Shown: positions 18,244 to 28,310, numbered from the stretch's first letter. The stretch is DNA of 64,000 nt from Paeniglutamicibacter cryotolerans (GCF_014190875.1 NZ_JACHVS010000001.1:1-64000); one strand, 5' to 3'. Numbers and translations: made by a program. Notes: generated by a model from the letters alone, not told the origin.

Positions 18244-18897
18244 CTAGAACGCGGTGCTGGGCAGATCCTTTTCCCCCTCCACGATCGCAGTGATGATCCG
18301 TGCTGCCACGAGGTCTGGATCCAGCGCCGCCGCGAATCGCGGCGCTGAGCCGGCGATCGGGTGCTCGGACAGCGCGGTGGCAGTGTGGCCTGGGCGGGCG
18401 TCCACGATGCGGATGCCCGCGCGACGATACTCTCGCGCCGCTGCGACAACGAAGGCGGCGAGCGCTGCTTTTGACGCCGAGTAGGCTGCAAGACCGGCGA
18501 CGGGTGTCTCGGCGACAACGCCGCTCAGAGTGATGACAAAGGGCGATCGGCCATCACGCGCCGAGGCCGCAAGGTAGGGCTCGCTCTGCGTGATGAGCTG
18601 GATCGCGCTGGTCGTGTTCACCGCGAATAGTTCGTCCACCGTGGCGGTGGAAAGGTCTGCTGCGGCACCGAAAGCGACGACCCCGGACGCTACCACTAGC
18701 CCGTCGAGACGTCCGTGCTGCGCATTCGTGGCATCGAGCACCTCCCGAATCACAGCGGGCGCACGTAGATCGTGCCCCGCAGACTTTGACGATCGAGCAA
18801 CGATGGCGCCATTATTCTCCAGCTGAGCGGCGATCCGCGAGCCAAGCCCGCCGGTCGCGCCGACTACCAGTACTACCGCACCCCGAAGATTCGTCAT
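18244..18897 (-). CDS. Short-chain dehydrogenase/reductase
   Basis: This 217-residue protein has the NAD(P)-binding Rossmann motif GATGGLGS near the N-terminus, a catalytic serine region (VITLSGVV) and the YSASK motif. After that it has the DARPGHTATALSEHPIAG segment typical of classical SDRs. The substrate is unknown. The start at 18897 is supported by TACGAT ending 6 nt upstream (leaderless); longer readings have no such signal. It lies in the accessory region and has no obvious operon partner. Confidence 0.82.
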   Translation of the reverse strand: MTNLRGAVVLVVGATGGLGSRIAAQLENNGAIVARSSKSAGHDLRAPAVIREVLDATNAQHGRLDGLVVASGVVAFGAAADLSTATVDELFAVNTTSAIQLITQSEPYLAASARDGRSPFVITLSGVVAETPVAGLAAYSASKAALAAFVVAAAREYRRAGIRIVDARPGHTATALSEHPIAGSAPRFAAALDPDLVAARIITAIVEGEKDLPSTAF

Positions 18898-19199
18898 GGG
18901 CAGATCGTAGATCATGTGCGCCAGGTAGCCCAGCGAGTCGGTTTGCTGAGGAGGGACTGCTGCAACGATCCCTCCATGCAGCGAGGCAGCCTTCACGAGC
19001 GCCACAGGGGTGAAACATTCCAAGTTTCATACGGCTTCCTCATGCGTTGCAGGGATGCATGTCAAGCCAGATAAGATCGGTCCCCCGTTCGTCATCGGGC
19101 GGTGCGGCTGGTGCAGGAGCATCCGTCGTTGCCCGACACGCGGATGAACTCAGTGACTGAACGACACACACCCAGAATCGGCGGCAACTCGAATCGCAC

Positions 19200-19240
19200 A
19201 AAAAAGAAGTGGCCCCGCCTGCCGAAGCAGATGGGGCCAC
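19200..19240 (-). terminator. Rho-independent terminator of ychF
   Basis: GTGGCCCC and GGGGCCAC arms with a 16-nt loop are followed on the minus strand by TTCTTTTTT, 19 nt past the ychF stop. This is a textbook intrinsic terminator. Confidence 0.9.
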
Positions 19241-19258
19241 CTGGGGGAACTCAGTTAG

Positions 19259-20344
19259 CTACACATTAAAGCGGAACTCCACCACGTCGCCGTCCTTCAT
19301 GATGTATTCCTTGCCTTCAATGCGGGCCTTGCCGGCGGCCTTGGCCGCTGACATCGAACCCGTCTCGACCAGGTCAGCGAAGGCAACAACTTCAGCCTTG
19401 ATGAAGCCACGCTGGAAGTCGGTGTGGATGACGCCTGCAGCCTGCGGGGCGGTGGCGCCCTTGGGGATGGTCCAGGCGCGGGTTTCCTTCGGGCCGGCGG
19501 TCAGGTAGGTCTGCAGGCCCAGGGTATCGAAGCCGACCCGGGCCAGCTTGTCCAGGCCCGACTCGGCGTAGCCGGCATCCTCGAGCATCTCGGCCGCTTC
19601 TTCTTCGGTCAGTTCCGACAGCTCGGATTCGAACTGGGCGTCCAGGAAGATGGCCTCGGCCGGTGCGACGAGGGCGGAAAGCTCTTCCTGCATGGCGGTG
19701 TTGGCCAGGCCTTCCTCATCGGTGTTGAACACGTAGATGAAGGGCTTGGTGGTCATCAGCTGAAGTGGGGCCAGCTCGGCAATGTCGATGCCTGCAGCCT
19801 TGCCCGATGCGTACAGGGTGTTGCCCTCTTCGAGCACCTTCTGCGCGGCCTTGACGACCTCGATGAACGATGCCTCGATCTTCTTGGTCTTGACTTCCTT
19901 TTCCAGGCGCGGAAGCTGGTTCTCTATGGTCTGCAGGTCAGCGAGGATCAGCTCGGTGGCGATCGTCTCGATGTCCGATGCCGGATCGACCTTGCCGTCG
20001 ACGTGGATCACGTCGGGGTCCGAGAAGACGCGGGTCACCTGGCAGATGGCCTCGGCCTCGCGGATGTTTGCCAGGAACTTGTTGCCCAGGCCTTCACCCT
20101 CGGAGGCACCCTTGACGATGCCGGCGATGTCCACGAAGGACACCGTTGCCGGCAGGATCCGCTCGGAGCCGAAGATCTCGGCGAGCTTTCCCAGGCGCGC
20201 GTCCGGCAGCGGAACGACACCCACGTTGGGTTCGATCGTTGCGAACGGGTAGTTTGCCGCCAGGACCTGCGCACGGGTCAGGGCGTTGAACATGGTTGAC
20301 TTGCCGACATTGGGCAGTCCGACGATTCCGATAGTAAGAGCCAC
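19259..20344 (-). CDS. ychF: Redox-regulated ATPase YchF/OLA1
   Basis: The 361-residue Obg-type P-loop protein YchF prefers ATP and associates with ribosomes. Visible motifs are GLPNVGKS (G1), [19 protein letters not shown] (G3 region) and the C-terminal TGS domain ending [20 protein letters not shown]. The length is the family norm. The start is GTG (20344), giving [19 protein letters not shown] box 8 nt before the GTG suggests a leaderless or very short leader. A strong terminator follows. Divergent from rmuC. Confidence 0.95.
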   Translation of the reverse strand: MALTIGIVGLPNVGKSTMFNALTRAQVLAANYPFATIEPNVGVVPLPDARLGKLAEIFGSERILPATVSFVDIAGIVKGASEGEGLGNKFLANIREAEAICQVTRVFSDPDVIHVDGKVDPASDIETIATELILADLQTIENQLPRLEKEVKTKKIEASFIEVVKAAQKVLEEGNTLYASGKAAGIDIAELAPLQLMTTKPFIYVFNTDEEGLANTAMQEELSALVAPAEAIFLDAQFESELSELTEEEAAEMLEDAGYAESGLDKLARVGFDTLGLQTYLTAGPKETRAWTIPKGATAPQAAGVIHTDFQRGFIKAEVVAFADLVETGSMSAAKAAGKARIEGKEYIMKDGDVVEFRFNV

Positions 20345-20411
20345 GGGAGTAAACTCTACCGGCTTAATGGCCCACCGCCATTTCGTCGGTGCCCGATGGC
20401 AGGCTGTGGCC

Positions 20412-21653
20412 ATGAATGCGATGAGCTGGATCCTTCTCCTTCTTGCCCTGCTGCTCGGGGTGGTGGCGGGCGCGGGTTTGCTGTGGCTGATGCTGCGCAC
20501 CCTGCTGCAGGGCGCGCGCGAAACTGCGGATGAGGCAACGCGGCGGCTGGGTGAGACTGGCGCCGAGCTGGCCGCGGCCCGGGCCCAGGTCAGTGAACTG
20601 CGGATGCGGGTGGATGGCGAGCTGGTCCGTGGCGGCGAGGATCAGGCTGTGCTCCGGGCGCTGGCACCGGTCGCCGAAAAGCTGCACCAGGTCCAGGCAC
20701 AGGTCTCGCTGCTTGAACGGGACCGGGTTGAACAGTTCGGGCAGTTGAGCCAACAGCTGGCCACGGCGGCCGAACAGGATGCCGCACTGTTGCGCACCAC
20801 GGCATCGCTGTCCTCTGCGCTGCGGAACTCGAGCATGCGCGGAGCCTGGGGCGAGGTGCAGCTGCGCCGGGTGGTGGAGGCAGCAGGCATGCTGCCCCAT
20901 GTGGATTTCGACGAGCAGGTCATCACCGCGGATCGGCTGCGCCCGGACATGGTGGTGAACCTGCCCGGTTCCAAGTCCATCGTCATCGACGCGAAGGTCC
21001 CCCTGGATGCCTATCTGCGGGCGCAGGACCTCTGCCCTGCCTCCGGGCCGGAGGCCGCAACCCGTCAGGCCGAACTGCTTGCTGCCCATGCCAAGGCGCT
21101 GCGTGCCCATGTGGATGCGCTCGGTTCCAAGAAGTACTGGGAGTCGGTGGGCGGCAGTCCCGAGCTGGTGATCTGCTTCCTTCCGGCCGAATCATTCCTC
21201 GCCGAGGCGCTGGCTGCCGACGCGACACTGCTCGACCACGCCTTTTCAAAGAACGTGGCCCTCGCCTCCCCGGCCACCCTGTTGGCGATGCTCAAAGGGC
21301 TGGCCTTCGCCTGGCGCCAGGAGCTGCTCACCGACAATGCCCGTGCCCTCTTTGAGCAGTCCCGCGAGCTCTACGAACGCCTCGGCACGATGGGCGGGCA
21401 CGTGGGTCGGCTGGGATCCTCGTTGCGCTCCAGCGTGGAGCGGTACAACTCATTCGTGGGGGCCTTGGAAACCAGGGTGCTGCCAGCTGCCCGGCGCATC
21501 CGCGACCTGGACCCGGGAATCGGTGCCGGCATCGATCCCGCCGCCAAACTCCACGAGGTGGCGACATTGGAAGCCAATCCGAGAGTCCTTGGCGCAGTCG
21601 AACTGCTCGATGACGAGCAGGACCCGCTCCACGGCATCGCCCGGCACTCCTGA
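20412..21653 (+). CDS. rmuC: DNA recombination protein RmuC homologue
   Basis: The 413-residue protein has one N-terminal membrane helix (SWILLLLALLLGVVAGAGLL), a coiled-coil region and the RmuC domain. Family signatures are SSMRGAWGEVQLRRVVEAAG, RPDMVVNLPGSKSIVIDAKV and GSKKYWESVGGSPELVICFL. RmuC-like proteins are predicted nucleases that limit inversions at short repeats. The ATG at 20412 is used; a second ATG follows three codons later. It is divergent from ychF and convergent with ispH. Confidence 0.9.
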   Translation: MNAMSWILLLLALLLGVVAGAGLLWLMLRTLLQGARETADEATRRLGETGAELAAARAQVSELRMRVDGELVRGGEDQAVLRALAPVAEKLHQVQAQVSLLERDRVEQFGQLSQQLATAAEQDAALLRTTASLSSALRNSSMRGAWGEVQLRRVVEAAGMLPHVDFDEQVITADRLRPDMVVNLPGSKSIVIDAKVPLDAYLRAQDLCPASGPEAATRQAELLAAHAKALRAHVDALGSKKYWESVGGSPELVICFLPAESFLAEALAADATLLDHAFSKNVALASPATLLAMLKGLAFAWRQELLTDNARALFEQSRELYERLGTMGGHVGRLGSSLRSSVERYNSFVGALETRVLPAARRIRDLDPGIGAGIDPAAKLHEVATLEANPRVLGAVELLDDEQDPLHGIARHS

Positions 21654-21657
21654 GACG

Positions 21658-21718
21658 GAAGGACCCCTGCGGGTTCTGGCTTCCTTGGGGGAAACCGGAG
21701 CCCGCCGAGGCCCTTCCA
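21658..21718. terminator. Long imperfect hairpin between rmuC and ispH
   Basis: GGAAGG...GCGGG pairs with CCCGC...CCTTCC across a large loop, in the gap between these convergent genes. The stem is interrupted and the loop is long, so this is a tentative terminator. Confidence 0.4.
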
Positions 21719-21746
21719 CAGTCGATACGCGGGTGTCTACCGGCTG

Positions 21747-22838
21747 TTATTTGGCGCGGCTGCCGCGCCCGCCGAGGCCTCGGGAATCATCCCCGGCTTC
21801 CTTGAGCTTCGCGCGGATCTCCTTGGGAAGCGAGAAGAGGATGTCCTCTTCCGCCACGGTGATTTCCTGAACGTCGGCGAAGCCGTAGTCGGCCAGCAGC
21901 GACAGGACATCGCGGACGAGGACCTCGGGTACCGACGCACCGGAGGTGACGCCCACAGTGGCGACTCCCTCGAACCAGGACTCGTCGACCTCATTGGCGT
22001 AATCGACCCGATACGAGGCCTTCGCCCCGTATTCCAGGGCAACCTCGACCAGCCGCACCGAGTTCGAGGAGTTCGAGGAACCGACGACGATCACCAGATC
22101 AGCCGACGGGGCAATCTCCTTGATGGCGTTCTGGCGGTTGGACGTGGCGTAGCAGATGTCGTCGCTGGGCGGATCCTGGAGGTTCGGGAAGCGCGAACGC
22201 AGGCGTCTGACCGTCTCCATGGTTTCGTCCACCGACAGCGTGGTCTGGGAGAGCCAGATCAGCTTGTCCGGGTTCTGCACCACAATGGTGTCGGCTTCTT
22301 CGGGGTTGTTCACGATCTGGATGTGCTCCGGAGCCTCGCCGTAGGTCCCCTCGACCTCTTCGTGGCCTTCGTGCCCGATCAGCAGGATCTCGTAGTCCTC
22401 CTTGGCGAAGCGAACGGCCTCTCGGTGCACCTTGGTGACCAGCGGGCAGGTCGCATCGATGGTGCGCAGGCCACGGGTCTCCGCCGAGGCAACCACTGCC
22501 GGGCTCACGCCGTGGGCGGAGAAGACCACCAGGGCACCCTCAGGCACCTCGTCGGTTTCCTCGACGAAAATCGCGCCGCGTTCCTCGAGCGTGCTGACCA
22601 CATGCAGGTTGTGCACGATCTGCTTGCGCACGTAGACCGGGGCGCCGTAGTGCTCCAGCGCCTTCTCCACCGCGATCACGGCACGGTCGACGCCGGCGCA
22701 GTAGCCGCGCGGGGCGGCCAGCAGGACCTTGCGTCCACCCACGACAGGCACTGCCGCTGCGATCTCGGCGGGGCTGCGGCGGATCCGCGGGACGGATGGC
22801 ATGGAAAGGAAGACCGGAACGGTTGAACTGCTAGTCAT
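21747..22838 (-). CDS. ispH: 4-Hydroxy-3-methylbut-2-enyl diphosphate reductase
   Basis: This 363-residue iron-sulfur enzyme makes IPP and DMAPP in the last step of the MEP isoprenoid pathway. The three cluster cysteines are visible at C47 (APRGYCAG), C131 (DATCPLV) and C229 ([11 protein letters not shown]), along with HNLHVV and SAHGVSP. The first 35 residues are a variable extension and the last 15 are basic and polar. The ATG at 22838 is supported by TAGACT ending 7 nt upstream (leaderless). The next gene upstream on this strand is the one split by IS1380. Confidence 0.95.
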   Translation of the reverse strand: MTSSSTVPVFLSMPSVPRIRRSPAEIAAAVPVVGGRKVLLAAPRGYCAGVDRAVIAVEKALEHYGAPVYVRKQIVHNLHVVSTLEERGAIFVEETDEVPEGALVVFSAHGVSPAVVASAETRGLRTIDATCPLVTKVHREAVRFAKEDYEILLIGHEGHEEVEGTYGEAPEHIQIVNNPEEADTIVVQNPDKLIWLSQTTLSVDETMETVRRLRSRFPNLQDPPSDDICYATSNRQNAIKEIAPSADLVIVVGSSNSSNSVRLVEVALEYGAKASYRVDYANEVDESWFEGVATVGVTSGASVPEVLVRDVLSLLADYGFADVQEITVAEEDILFSLPKEIRAKLKEAGDDSRGLGGRGSRAK

Positions 22839-22913
22839 GCCCTCAAGTCTACGGTTGCGGGCACATCAACGCCCGCATTGGTGGCGCACCCCACCTCGGG
22901 GTCGGGAACCGGT

Positions 22914-23607
22914 TTAGGCCTTTTGCGCCGATGCGCCGCGCCGCCCCAGCCAGAACCAGCCCAGTCCGGCCACCACGGCGATGCCGCCACCGGTGGCCAA
23001 CCCGCCGGCGAGCGCCATCGCACGCACGCCCAGCCCCTCGAGGACCACATGGGCCACTGCGTCCGGCAGGGTCTGTGCCGCCGCGTCGGCATTGTCCCAA
23101 CTGCCTGTCCATAGTGCCAGGGTCCCGGCGGCTATGAGGATCAGGACACCGGCTCCCGCCAGCAGGCCTCCCCGGTTGCCCCGGCGGGCCACGACCAAGG
23201 CGGCGCCGGCCATGATCACCGCGCCGACGGCAAACCAAATCCAATGCCCGGCCACGGCCAACCAGGAGGCGATGGTGGTGGCCGGGATCGAGTCCTCGGC
23301 GGGAAAGCCGGTATCGATGCCCACCTGTGGTCCGTTGACGTCGGCCGGCAGCAGGGCCCCGAGCGCCGACCCGTCGAGCGACTGGACCAACACGCCGTAC
23401 GTGGCGTCGATCAACGGGCCGATTTCGATTTTCAGGGTAGCTTGCGTGGCCGCGCCCGCGTTGACCGCTTCGAGCTCGGACACGTAGCCGGCCCGGCTCT
23501 GGTCGATGGTCTGGAGCCAGGCGTCCTGGAAGCCGGGGGCAGCCAGCAGCGTGCCGGAGGCGGACGCGATGCCCTCGGCCAGGACCTGCTTCAGACCCGA
23601 ATCCGCG
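22914..23607 (-). pseudogene. 3' part of a membrane protein gene split by IS1380
   Basis: This fragment encodes the C-terminal two thirds of a membrane protein: a soluble part (SGLKQVLAEGIASASGTLL, then ATLKIEIGPLIDATYGVLV) and three or four helices (WIWFAVGAVIMAGAALVV, LLAGAGVLILIAAGTLAL, GGGIAVVAGLGWFWLG). It runs without a stop into the left end of the IS1380 element. Its missing N-terminus is at 25319-25573. I know no function for this family, which I believe is conserved between ispH and xseA in related genomes. Confidence 0.8.
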
Positions 23608-25323
23608 AGTAAGCACCTAAACCAAGGGTGTGTTTAAGCCGAACAAGTGCCCTTTGACTTGGGATAATTAAGGTGACGAAACCGAAAATTAGCCAAGCAG
23701 AAAAGGACACTTGTTCAGTGGCAAGCTTACGCGGCAAAAAGAAGACCCCCAAAACCGGGAAAAAGCGCCAACGCGCACGACGGGTCCGCATCGGAACCCC
23801 GGACCCCCGACTGACCCCCTCCGCTGGCATAGAAGCCCTACGAGAGGCCGACCGAGTCCTCGGGCTCAAGGACTCACTGGAAGCCGGGATCGGTGCGGTG
23901 AAACAACGAAACCGGGGACTCTCAGGCGGGGAACTACTCCTCTCCATGGCCTCGGCACAGTTGGCCGGGGAAGACTTCTTCGTGGGCTTGGACCGCAGAA
24001 GGCGGGACGTCGCGGGCCAGGAACTGGAACCGGTGCCCACCCCTCCCTCCACCACCGCCTACGGAATCGCCAAACGCTTCGGACCCCACCAGCTGGCTGG
24101 TATCGAAGCGGGTGTTGCCTCCATCAACACCACGATGCTGGGCCTGCTGTCGCTGCCCAGGCGCAGCAGCCTGCTCAAGGTCGCGACCATCGACGGGGAC
24201 GCCACCGACATCGAGGTCTACGGGCGTTCCAAGGAAAAAGCCGCCCACGCCTACACCGGCGCCCTGACCCTGCGCTCCCACATCGGATTCTGGGCCGAGG
24301 CCGGGATCCCTTTGGCCGCCGAACTCATGGGCGGAACCGAAGACCCACGCGCCAACGCCGTGGACATCCTGGACCGATCCATCGCCAGGCTGCCGGAGGG
24401 CGTGCAGCAGATCCGCTGCCGTTGGGACGCCGGATACTTCGCCGGGAACCTGGCGAAGGCCTGCCTGGAACGCAACGTGGAATTTGCCATCGGCGCCAAG
24501 CGCACCGGCAAGGTCATGGCCGCTGCCGCGGGACTGGGCCGCTACACCTGGATCCCGACCATCGGCATGGAAAACACCGAAATCGCTGTCATCGACTACC
24601 TGCCCGGCAACTGGCCCAAAGACGAAAACATTACCTGTATCGCCCGGCGCACCCGCGTGGCCGCAGGCAAGATCCCCACTGCCAGGGCCCGCAAGCGACG
24701 CACCATATCCAAGCACCAGCTCGCCCTCGCCTTGGAAGGACGCATCGACGAAGTCGACTCCTATTCCTTCATCCTCACCAACATGGACCTCAGCACCGAG
24801 GAGAAGCTGGCGGAGGTTGAATTCTGGTACCGGCACCGCACCGATATCGAGGAACTGAACAAGAACGCCAAGCACGGCACCGCTATGCGCCATTTGCCAT
24901 CATCTTCTTTTTCAGCCAACAGTGTGTGGATGTGGGCGGGGCTGTTGGGGTGCGCGATCAGCGCTTGGATCCAGGAAATCACCGGGAGCGACCACGGCAA
25001 CGGACGCGGGCGGCGCACCGTCAAGACGATACGTCGGGAGCTGTTCGCGATCCCCGGGAGGATCACCCGCGGGGCCGGGATTACATACCTGCGCTTGCCG
25101 CCCGGTGAAAACCTGCTCACGCGCGTCCTGCCGAAACTACAAGAATTACCGTCCCCCCACTGATGCCGGGGACCACTGCCCGAACCACACGAGAAAGAAC
25201 GCCCCAAGGAATATGGGCCTTTCGTCAACCTGGCACGAGAGCCGGGTCGCCTCCATGCCCAAAAACCGAAAATTGCCCGATTCCCGCGCATCGCCAGTAG
25301 ATCAGCCCCGAAAATCCACTACA
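23608..25323 (+). mobile_element. IS1380-family insertion in a membrane protein gene
   Basis: About 1.7 kb of sequence with an intact transposase separates two pieces of one minus-strand gene. The flanks are GACCCGAATCCGCG on the left (23594-23607) and CGCGGATTCGGGTC on the right (25324-25337). These are inverted copies, so the target was a palindrome. CG or CGCG may be the target duplication. I could not find convincing terminal inverted repeats, so the exact ends are uncertain by some bases. Confidence 0.75.
23673..25163 (+). CDS. IS1380-family transposase
   Basis: The 496-residue transposase is uninterrupted. Its N-terminus is basic (GKKKTPKTGKKRQRARR). Candidate catalytic residues are D174/D176 (ATIDGDATDIEVYG), D252 (RWDAGYFAGN) and E393/E394 (FWYRHRTDIEELNKN), in the order expected of IS1380 DDE enzymes. 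The start is GTG at 23673. The intact frame suggests a recent insertion. Confidence 0.88.
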   Translation: MTKPKISQAEKDTCSVASLRGKKKTPKTGKKRQRARRVRIGTPDPRLTPSAGIEALREADRVLGLKDSLEAGIGAVKQRNRGLSGGELLLSMASAQLAGEDFFVGLDRRRRDVAGQELEPVPTPPSTTAYGIAKRFGPHQLAGIEAGVASINTTMLGLLSLPRRSSLLKVATIDGDATDIEVYGRSKEKAAHAYTGALTLRSHIGFWAEAGIPLAAELMGGTEDPRANAVDILDRSIARLPEGVQQIRCRWDAGYFAGNLAKACLERNVEFAIGAKRTGKVMAAAAGLGRYTWIPTIGMENTEIAVIDYLPGNWPKDENITCIARRTRVAAGKIPTARARKRRTISKHQLALALEGRIDEVDSYSFILTNMDLSTEEKLAEVEFWYRHRTDIEELNKNAKHGTAMRHLPSSSFSANSVWMWAGLLGCAISAWIQEITGSDHGNGRGRRTVKTIRRELFAIPGRITRGAGITYLRLPPGENLLTRVLPKLQELPSPH

Positions 25324-25573
25324 CGCGGATTCGGGTCAGAGCGTTGGGCAGCGGTAGGGCCGCGGGGATCCTGTCGGTGATTTGCGTGCCCACGTCCTTC
25401 GGCAGCAGCTGGCTCACCACCGGGTCCGAGGGAAGCGGGCCCAGGATCTCCCGGGCCGGGGCCGGGTTGGTCGCCAGATAATAGGCGAAGCCGCCCAGTG
25501 TCGCCACCAGTGTCAACACCACGGCCGCCGCCATGGCGATGGACGACACCATCCACCGGATCGGATTACTCAT
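25319..25573 (-). pseudogene. 5' part of the membrane protein gene split by IS1380
   Basis: The fragment has a good start: GGGGAGGA lies a few bases before the ATG at 25573. It encodes an N-terminal helix (MVSSIAMAAAVVLTLVATLG) and a soluble segment ending NALTRIR, then meets the IS1380 and a stop four bases inside it. With the fragment at 22914-23607 it would make a protein of about 310 residues, helix-soluble-helices. The truncated peptide is unlikely to function. Confidence 0.8.
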
Positions 25574-25767
25574 GCGTTTCCTCCCCTGATTGCCAGGCTG
25601 ACCGGGACAAAGGCCTGATTCATCAGACTACGTCGCACCGGCCCGGCACACCATAAGGGTGTGCCCCGGCCACCGGGCCGGAATGGGAGCGGTGCCATCG
25701 AGTCGGGGCCAATGGGTAAGAATGGGTAGGTCCGGAAATTCCGGGCCAGTAGACAAGGGAGCCATTG

Positions 25768-27042
25768 GTGCAGCAAGAGGAACCCGAGGCCGGCGCGCAA
25801 CCGCTGACAGCGGCGCAGACCACTCCCGAAAGCCCCTGGCCGCTGCGCGTGCTCTCGGAGAAGCTCAAGGCCCACATCGAACGGGCACCCGAGGCCTGGA
25901 TCGAGGGCCAGCTGCTCGAGGCGAACATCCGCAACGGGCACGCCTATCTGACCATGCGCGATGTCGACGTCGAATACTCGCTCCCGGTGAACATCTGGGC
26001 CTCGGTGATGCGTACCCTCGATGCCCGCCCGGAGGTCGGGGCCCGGGTGGTGGCCAAGGTCCGCCCCAGCTTCTATCTGAAGACCGGCCGGCTCTCGCTG
26101 AACGCCACCGACATGCGCCCGGTGGGCCTGGGCGACCTGTTGGCGCGGCTCGAACGGCTGCGCCGCGCACTGTTCGACGAGGGCCTCTTCGACCCCGCGC
26201 TGAAGCAGCCGCTGCCCGTACTGCCCGGTTGCATCGGGCTGATCACCGGGCGCGACTCGGATGCCCAGAAGGACGTCATCAAGAACGCGACGCTGCGTTG
26301 GCCCGCCGTGCGCTTCGAGGTCCGCAATACGGCGGTCCAGGGAGTGAACGCCGTCGCCGAGGTCATGGCGGCGCTGCGCGAGCTCGATGCCCGTCCCGAT
26401 ATCGACGTGATCATCATTGCCCGCGGCGGCGGAGCGCTGGAGGACCTGCTGCCGTTCAGCTCCGAGGAGCTGGTCCGTGCCGTGGCTGCCGCGAAAACCC
26501 CCGTGGTCTCGGCCATCGGGCACGAGGCGGACCGACCGATCCTCGACGACGTGGCCGACCTGCGCGCCTCCACCCCCACCGACGCTGCCAAGCGCGTGGT
26601 GCCGGACCTCGCCGAGGAGCAGGACCGCATCGTCCAAGCCCGGGAGCGGCTGGCGCGAGCCGTCTCGCACTTCGTGACACGCGAGACGCAGAACCTGGCC
26701 TCGCTGCGCGGCCGGCCGGTGCTGCTCTACCCCGAGACCATGATCCAGGCCCGTCGCGAGGACGTGTCCCGGTACCTCGACCGGTCGCTGGCGGCCATGC
26801 GCTCGGCCCTGGTGCGCGGAACCGACGCCATCGCACATCTCCGTGCCCAAGTCCGCGCGCTCTCCCCGCAGCAGACACTGGACCGCGGCTATGCGGTCAT
26901 CCAGCTCGACGACGGCACTGTGGTGCGCGACGCCGGCCAGGCCCCGGTGGGAACCGGGATCGGGTTGCGCGTGGCCCGCGGCCGGCTCCGGGCCACCGTC
27001 ACCGACACCGAACCAGCAACAGAAGGAAGCACCCAGCCATGA
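25768..27042 (+). CDS. xseA: Exodeoxyribonuclease VII large subunit
   Basis: This 424-residue catalytic subunit of exonuclease VII has an N-terminal OB fold (WIEGQLLEANIRNGHAYLTM) and the nuclease domain with GLITGRDSDAQKDV, DVIIIARGGGALEDLLPF and VVSAIGHEADRPI. The coiled-coil region and the LDRGYAVIQ C-terminal segment follow. I prefer GTG 25768 over TTG 25765 because AAGGGAG lies 6 nt before the GTG. Its stop overlaps the xseB start (ATGA), so the subunits are translationally coupled. The enzyme degrades single-stranded DNA from either end. Confidence 0.93.
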   Translation: MQQEEPEAGAQPLTAAQTTPESPWPLRVLSEKLKAHIERAPEAWIEGQLLEANIRNGHAYLTMRDVDVEYSLPVNIWASVMRTLDARPEVGARVVAKVRPSFYLKTGRLSLNATDMRPVGLGDLLARLERLRRALFDEGLFDPALKQPLPVLPGCIGLITGRDSDAQKDVIKNATLRWPAVRFEVRNTAVQGVNAVAEVMAALRELDARPDIDVIIIARGGGALEDLLPFSSEELVRAVAAAKTPVVSAIGHEADRPILDDVADLRASTPTDAAKRVVPDLAEEQDRIVQARERLARAVSHFVTRETQNLASLRGRPVLLYPETMIQARREDVSRYLDRSLAAMRSALVRGTDAIAHLRAQVRALSPQQTLDRGYAVIQLDDGTVVRDAGQAPVGTGIGLRVARGRLRATVTDTEPATEGSTQP

Positions 27043-27272
27043 GCGAAGCACCGAACACCGATATCGCGCAAATGTCCTACGAACAGGCCCGCGAGGAACT
27101 CGTCTTGGCCGTGTCCCGGCTCGAGGCCGGCGGCGCCACGCTGGAGCAGTCGCTCGCGCTGTGGGAGCGCGGCGAGGCGCTTGCCGCGCGCTGCGAGAGC
27201 TGGCTACGGGGGGCACAGGCCCGCCTGGACGCGGCCCGGGGCACCGACACCGACACCGACACCGAGCAGTAA
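27039..27272 (+). CDS. xseB: Exodeoxyribonuclease VII small subunit
   Basis: The 77-residue XseB protein has the family pattern MSYEQAREELVLAVSRLEAGGATLEQSLALWERGEAL followed by a helical tail. The C-terminus is a short TD repeat (DTDTDTEQ). It binds the XseA coiled coil. It begins in the xseA stop codon and ends 3 nt from the convergent PPK2 gene. Confidence 0.93.
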   Translation: MSEAPNTDIAQMSYEQAREELVLAVSRLEAGGATLEQSLALWERGEALAARCESWLRGAQARLDAARGTDTDTDTEQ

Positions 27273-27275
27273 GGC

Positions 27276-28181
27276 TCAGGAGGCGTCCAGCCGCGCCTTT
27301 TCCGCCGCCACGTCGAAGGTGGCCGGCGGCCACTGCGGATCGATACCGCGCAGTGTAGCCACCAGCAAGTGTGCCACTGCCAGCCGGGCATACCATTTGT
27401 GGTTCGCGGGAACGACGAACCACGGGGCTGCCACGGTGCCGGTGCGCTCGATGGCGATCGCGTAGGCCCGCTGGTATTCGTCCCAGAAGGCCCGCTCGTC
27501 AATGTCGGAGGGGGCAAACTTCCAGTGTTTCTCGGGCCGGTCCAGCCGCTCTTCCAAGCGTTCGGCCTGCTCGTCCTTGGAGATGTGCAGCATGACCTTG
27601 ACGATGCGGGTCCCGTTCGCCACGGCCTGGGCCTCGAAGTCGGCGATGGCCCCGTAGCGCCGCTCGATCTCCCCGGGGCTGGTGAAACCGCGCACCTTGT
27701 GGATCAGCACGTCCTCGTAGTGGGAGCGGTCGAAGACACCGATCATGCCCGGGCCCGGCATTTCCTTTCCAATGCGCCACAGGAAGTCATGCGCCTTTTC
27801 CTCCTCGGTGGGCGCCTTGAACGCGTGGTGGGCTACCCCCTGCGGGTCCACCGAACCGATCACATGGCGCACCACCCCGCCCTTGCCTGCCGTATCCATG
27901 CCCTGGAGCACCAGCAGCACCCGTTCTCCGGCCCCGAAGCGGGAGGCGGCGAAGAGCTTCTCCTGCAGTTCGTCGAGCTCGGCGTCCACCGCGTCAAGGG
28001 CCGCGGCACCGTCAGCCTTCTTACCCGTGAAGCCCGGCGTGGAGTTCGGGTCGACCGCCGCCAACGCGAAGCCCGGACCGGCGCCGAGCAGGGCGGCCGC
28101 GTTTGCCGCCAGCCGGCAGGGCTCGGTATCCGTCGTTTTCTGTGCGGTGGCGGCGGAAGCGCCCCGATGGTGTTTTCCCAT
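27276..28181 (-). CDS. Polyphosphate kinase 2 family protein
   Basis: This 301-residue cytoplasmic kinase belongs to the PPK2 family, which transfers phosphate between polyphosphate and nucleotides. Walker A is GMDTAGKGG, Walker B lies in GVFDRSHYEDVL, and the lid region holds RRYGAIADFE. It is a single-domain protein; which class (ADP- or AMP-phosphorylating) cannot be decided here. The start has AAGGGA 6 nt before the ATG. The N-terminal 60 residues are less conserved. Confidence 0.88.
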   Translation of the reverse strand: MGKHHRGASAATAQKTTDTEPCRLAANAAALLGAGPGFALAAVDPNSTPGFTGKKADGAAALDAVDAELDELQEKLFAASRFGAGERVLLVLQGMDTAGKGGVVRHVIGSVDPQGVAHHAFKAPTEEEKAHDFLWRIGKEMPGPGMIGVFDRSHYEDVLIHKVRGFTSPGEIERRYGAIADFEAQAVANGTRIVKVMLHISKDEQAERLEERLDRPEKHWKFAPSDIDERAFWDEYQRAYAIAIERTGTVAAPWFVVPANHKWYARLAVAHLLVATLRGIDPQWPPATFDVAAEKARLDAS

Positions 28182-28259
28182 GTGCGGTCCCTTGTTGCGC
28201 GTGCCGGTAGCTGTCCTACGTCATCCTGCCACCGCCGGGGTTCCCCTGGATAGCCCGAA

Positions 28260-28293
28260 CGCCGGCACTCCGCCATGGGGCGGTGTGCCGGCG
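28260..28293 (-). terminator. Terminator of the aminotransferase gene
   Basis: A 15-bp stem with one mismatch (CGCCGGCAC.CCGCC and its complement) and a 4-nt loop lies 18 nt past the stop at 28311. It is very stable but lacks a clear U-tract. Confidence 0.65.
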
Positions 28294-28310
28294 CCCCAGA
28301 GCCGGGAACG

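Noticed and set aside
23711..24820. Second frame within the IS1380 transposase gene
   Set aside because: Shadow frame; the annotated frame carries the catalytic motifs.
25570..27423. Long minus-strand frame antisense to xseA/xseB
   Set aside because: Shadow of two certain genes with low-complexity Arg/Gly/Pro content.
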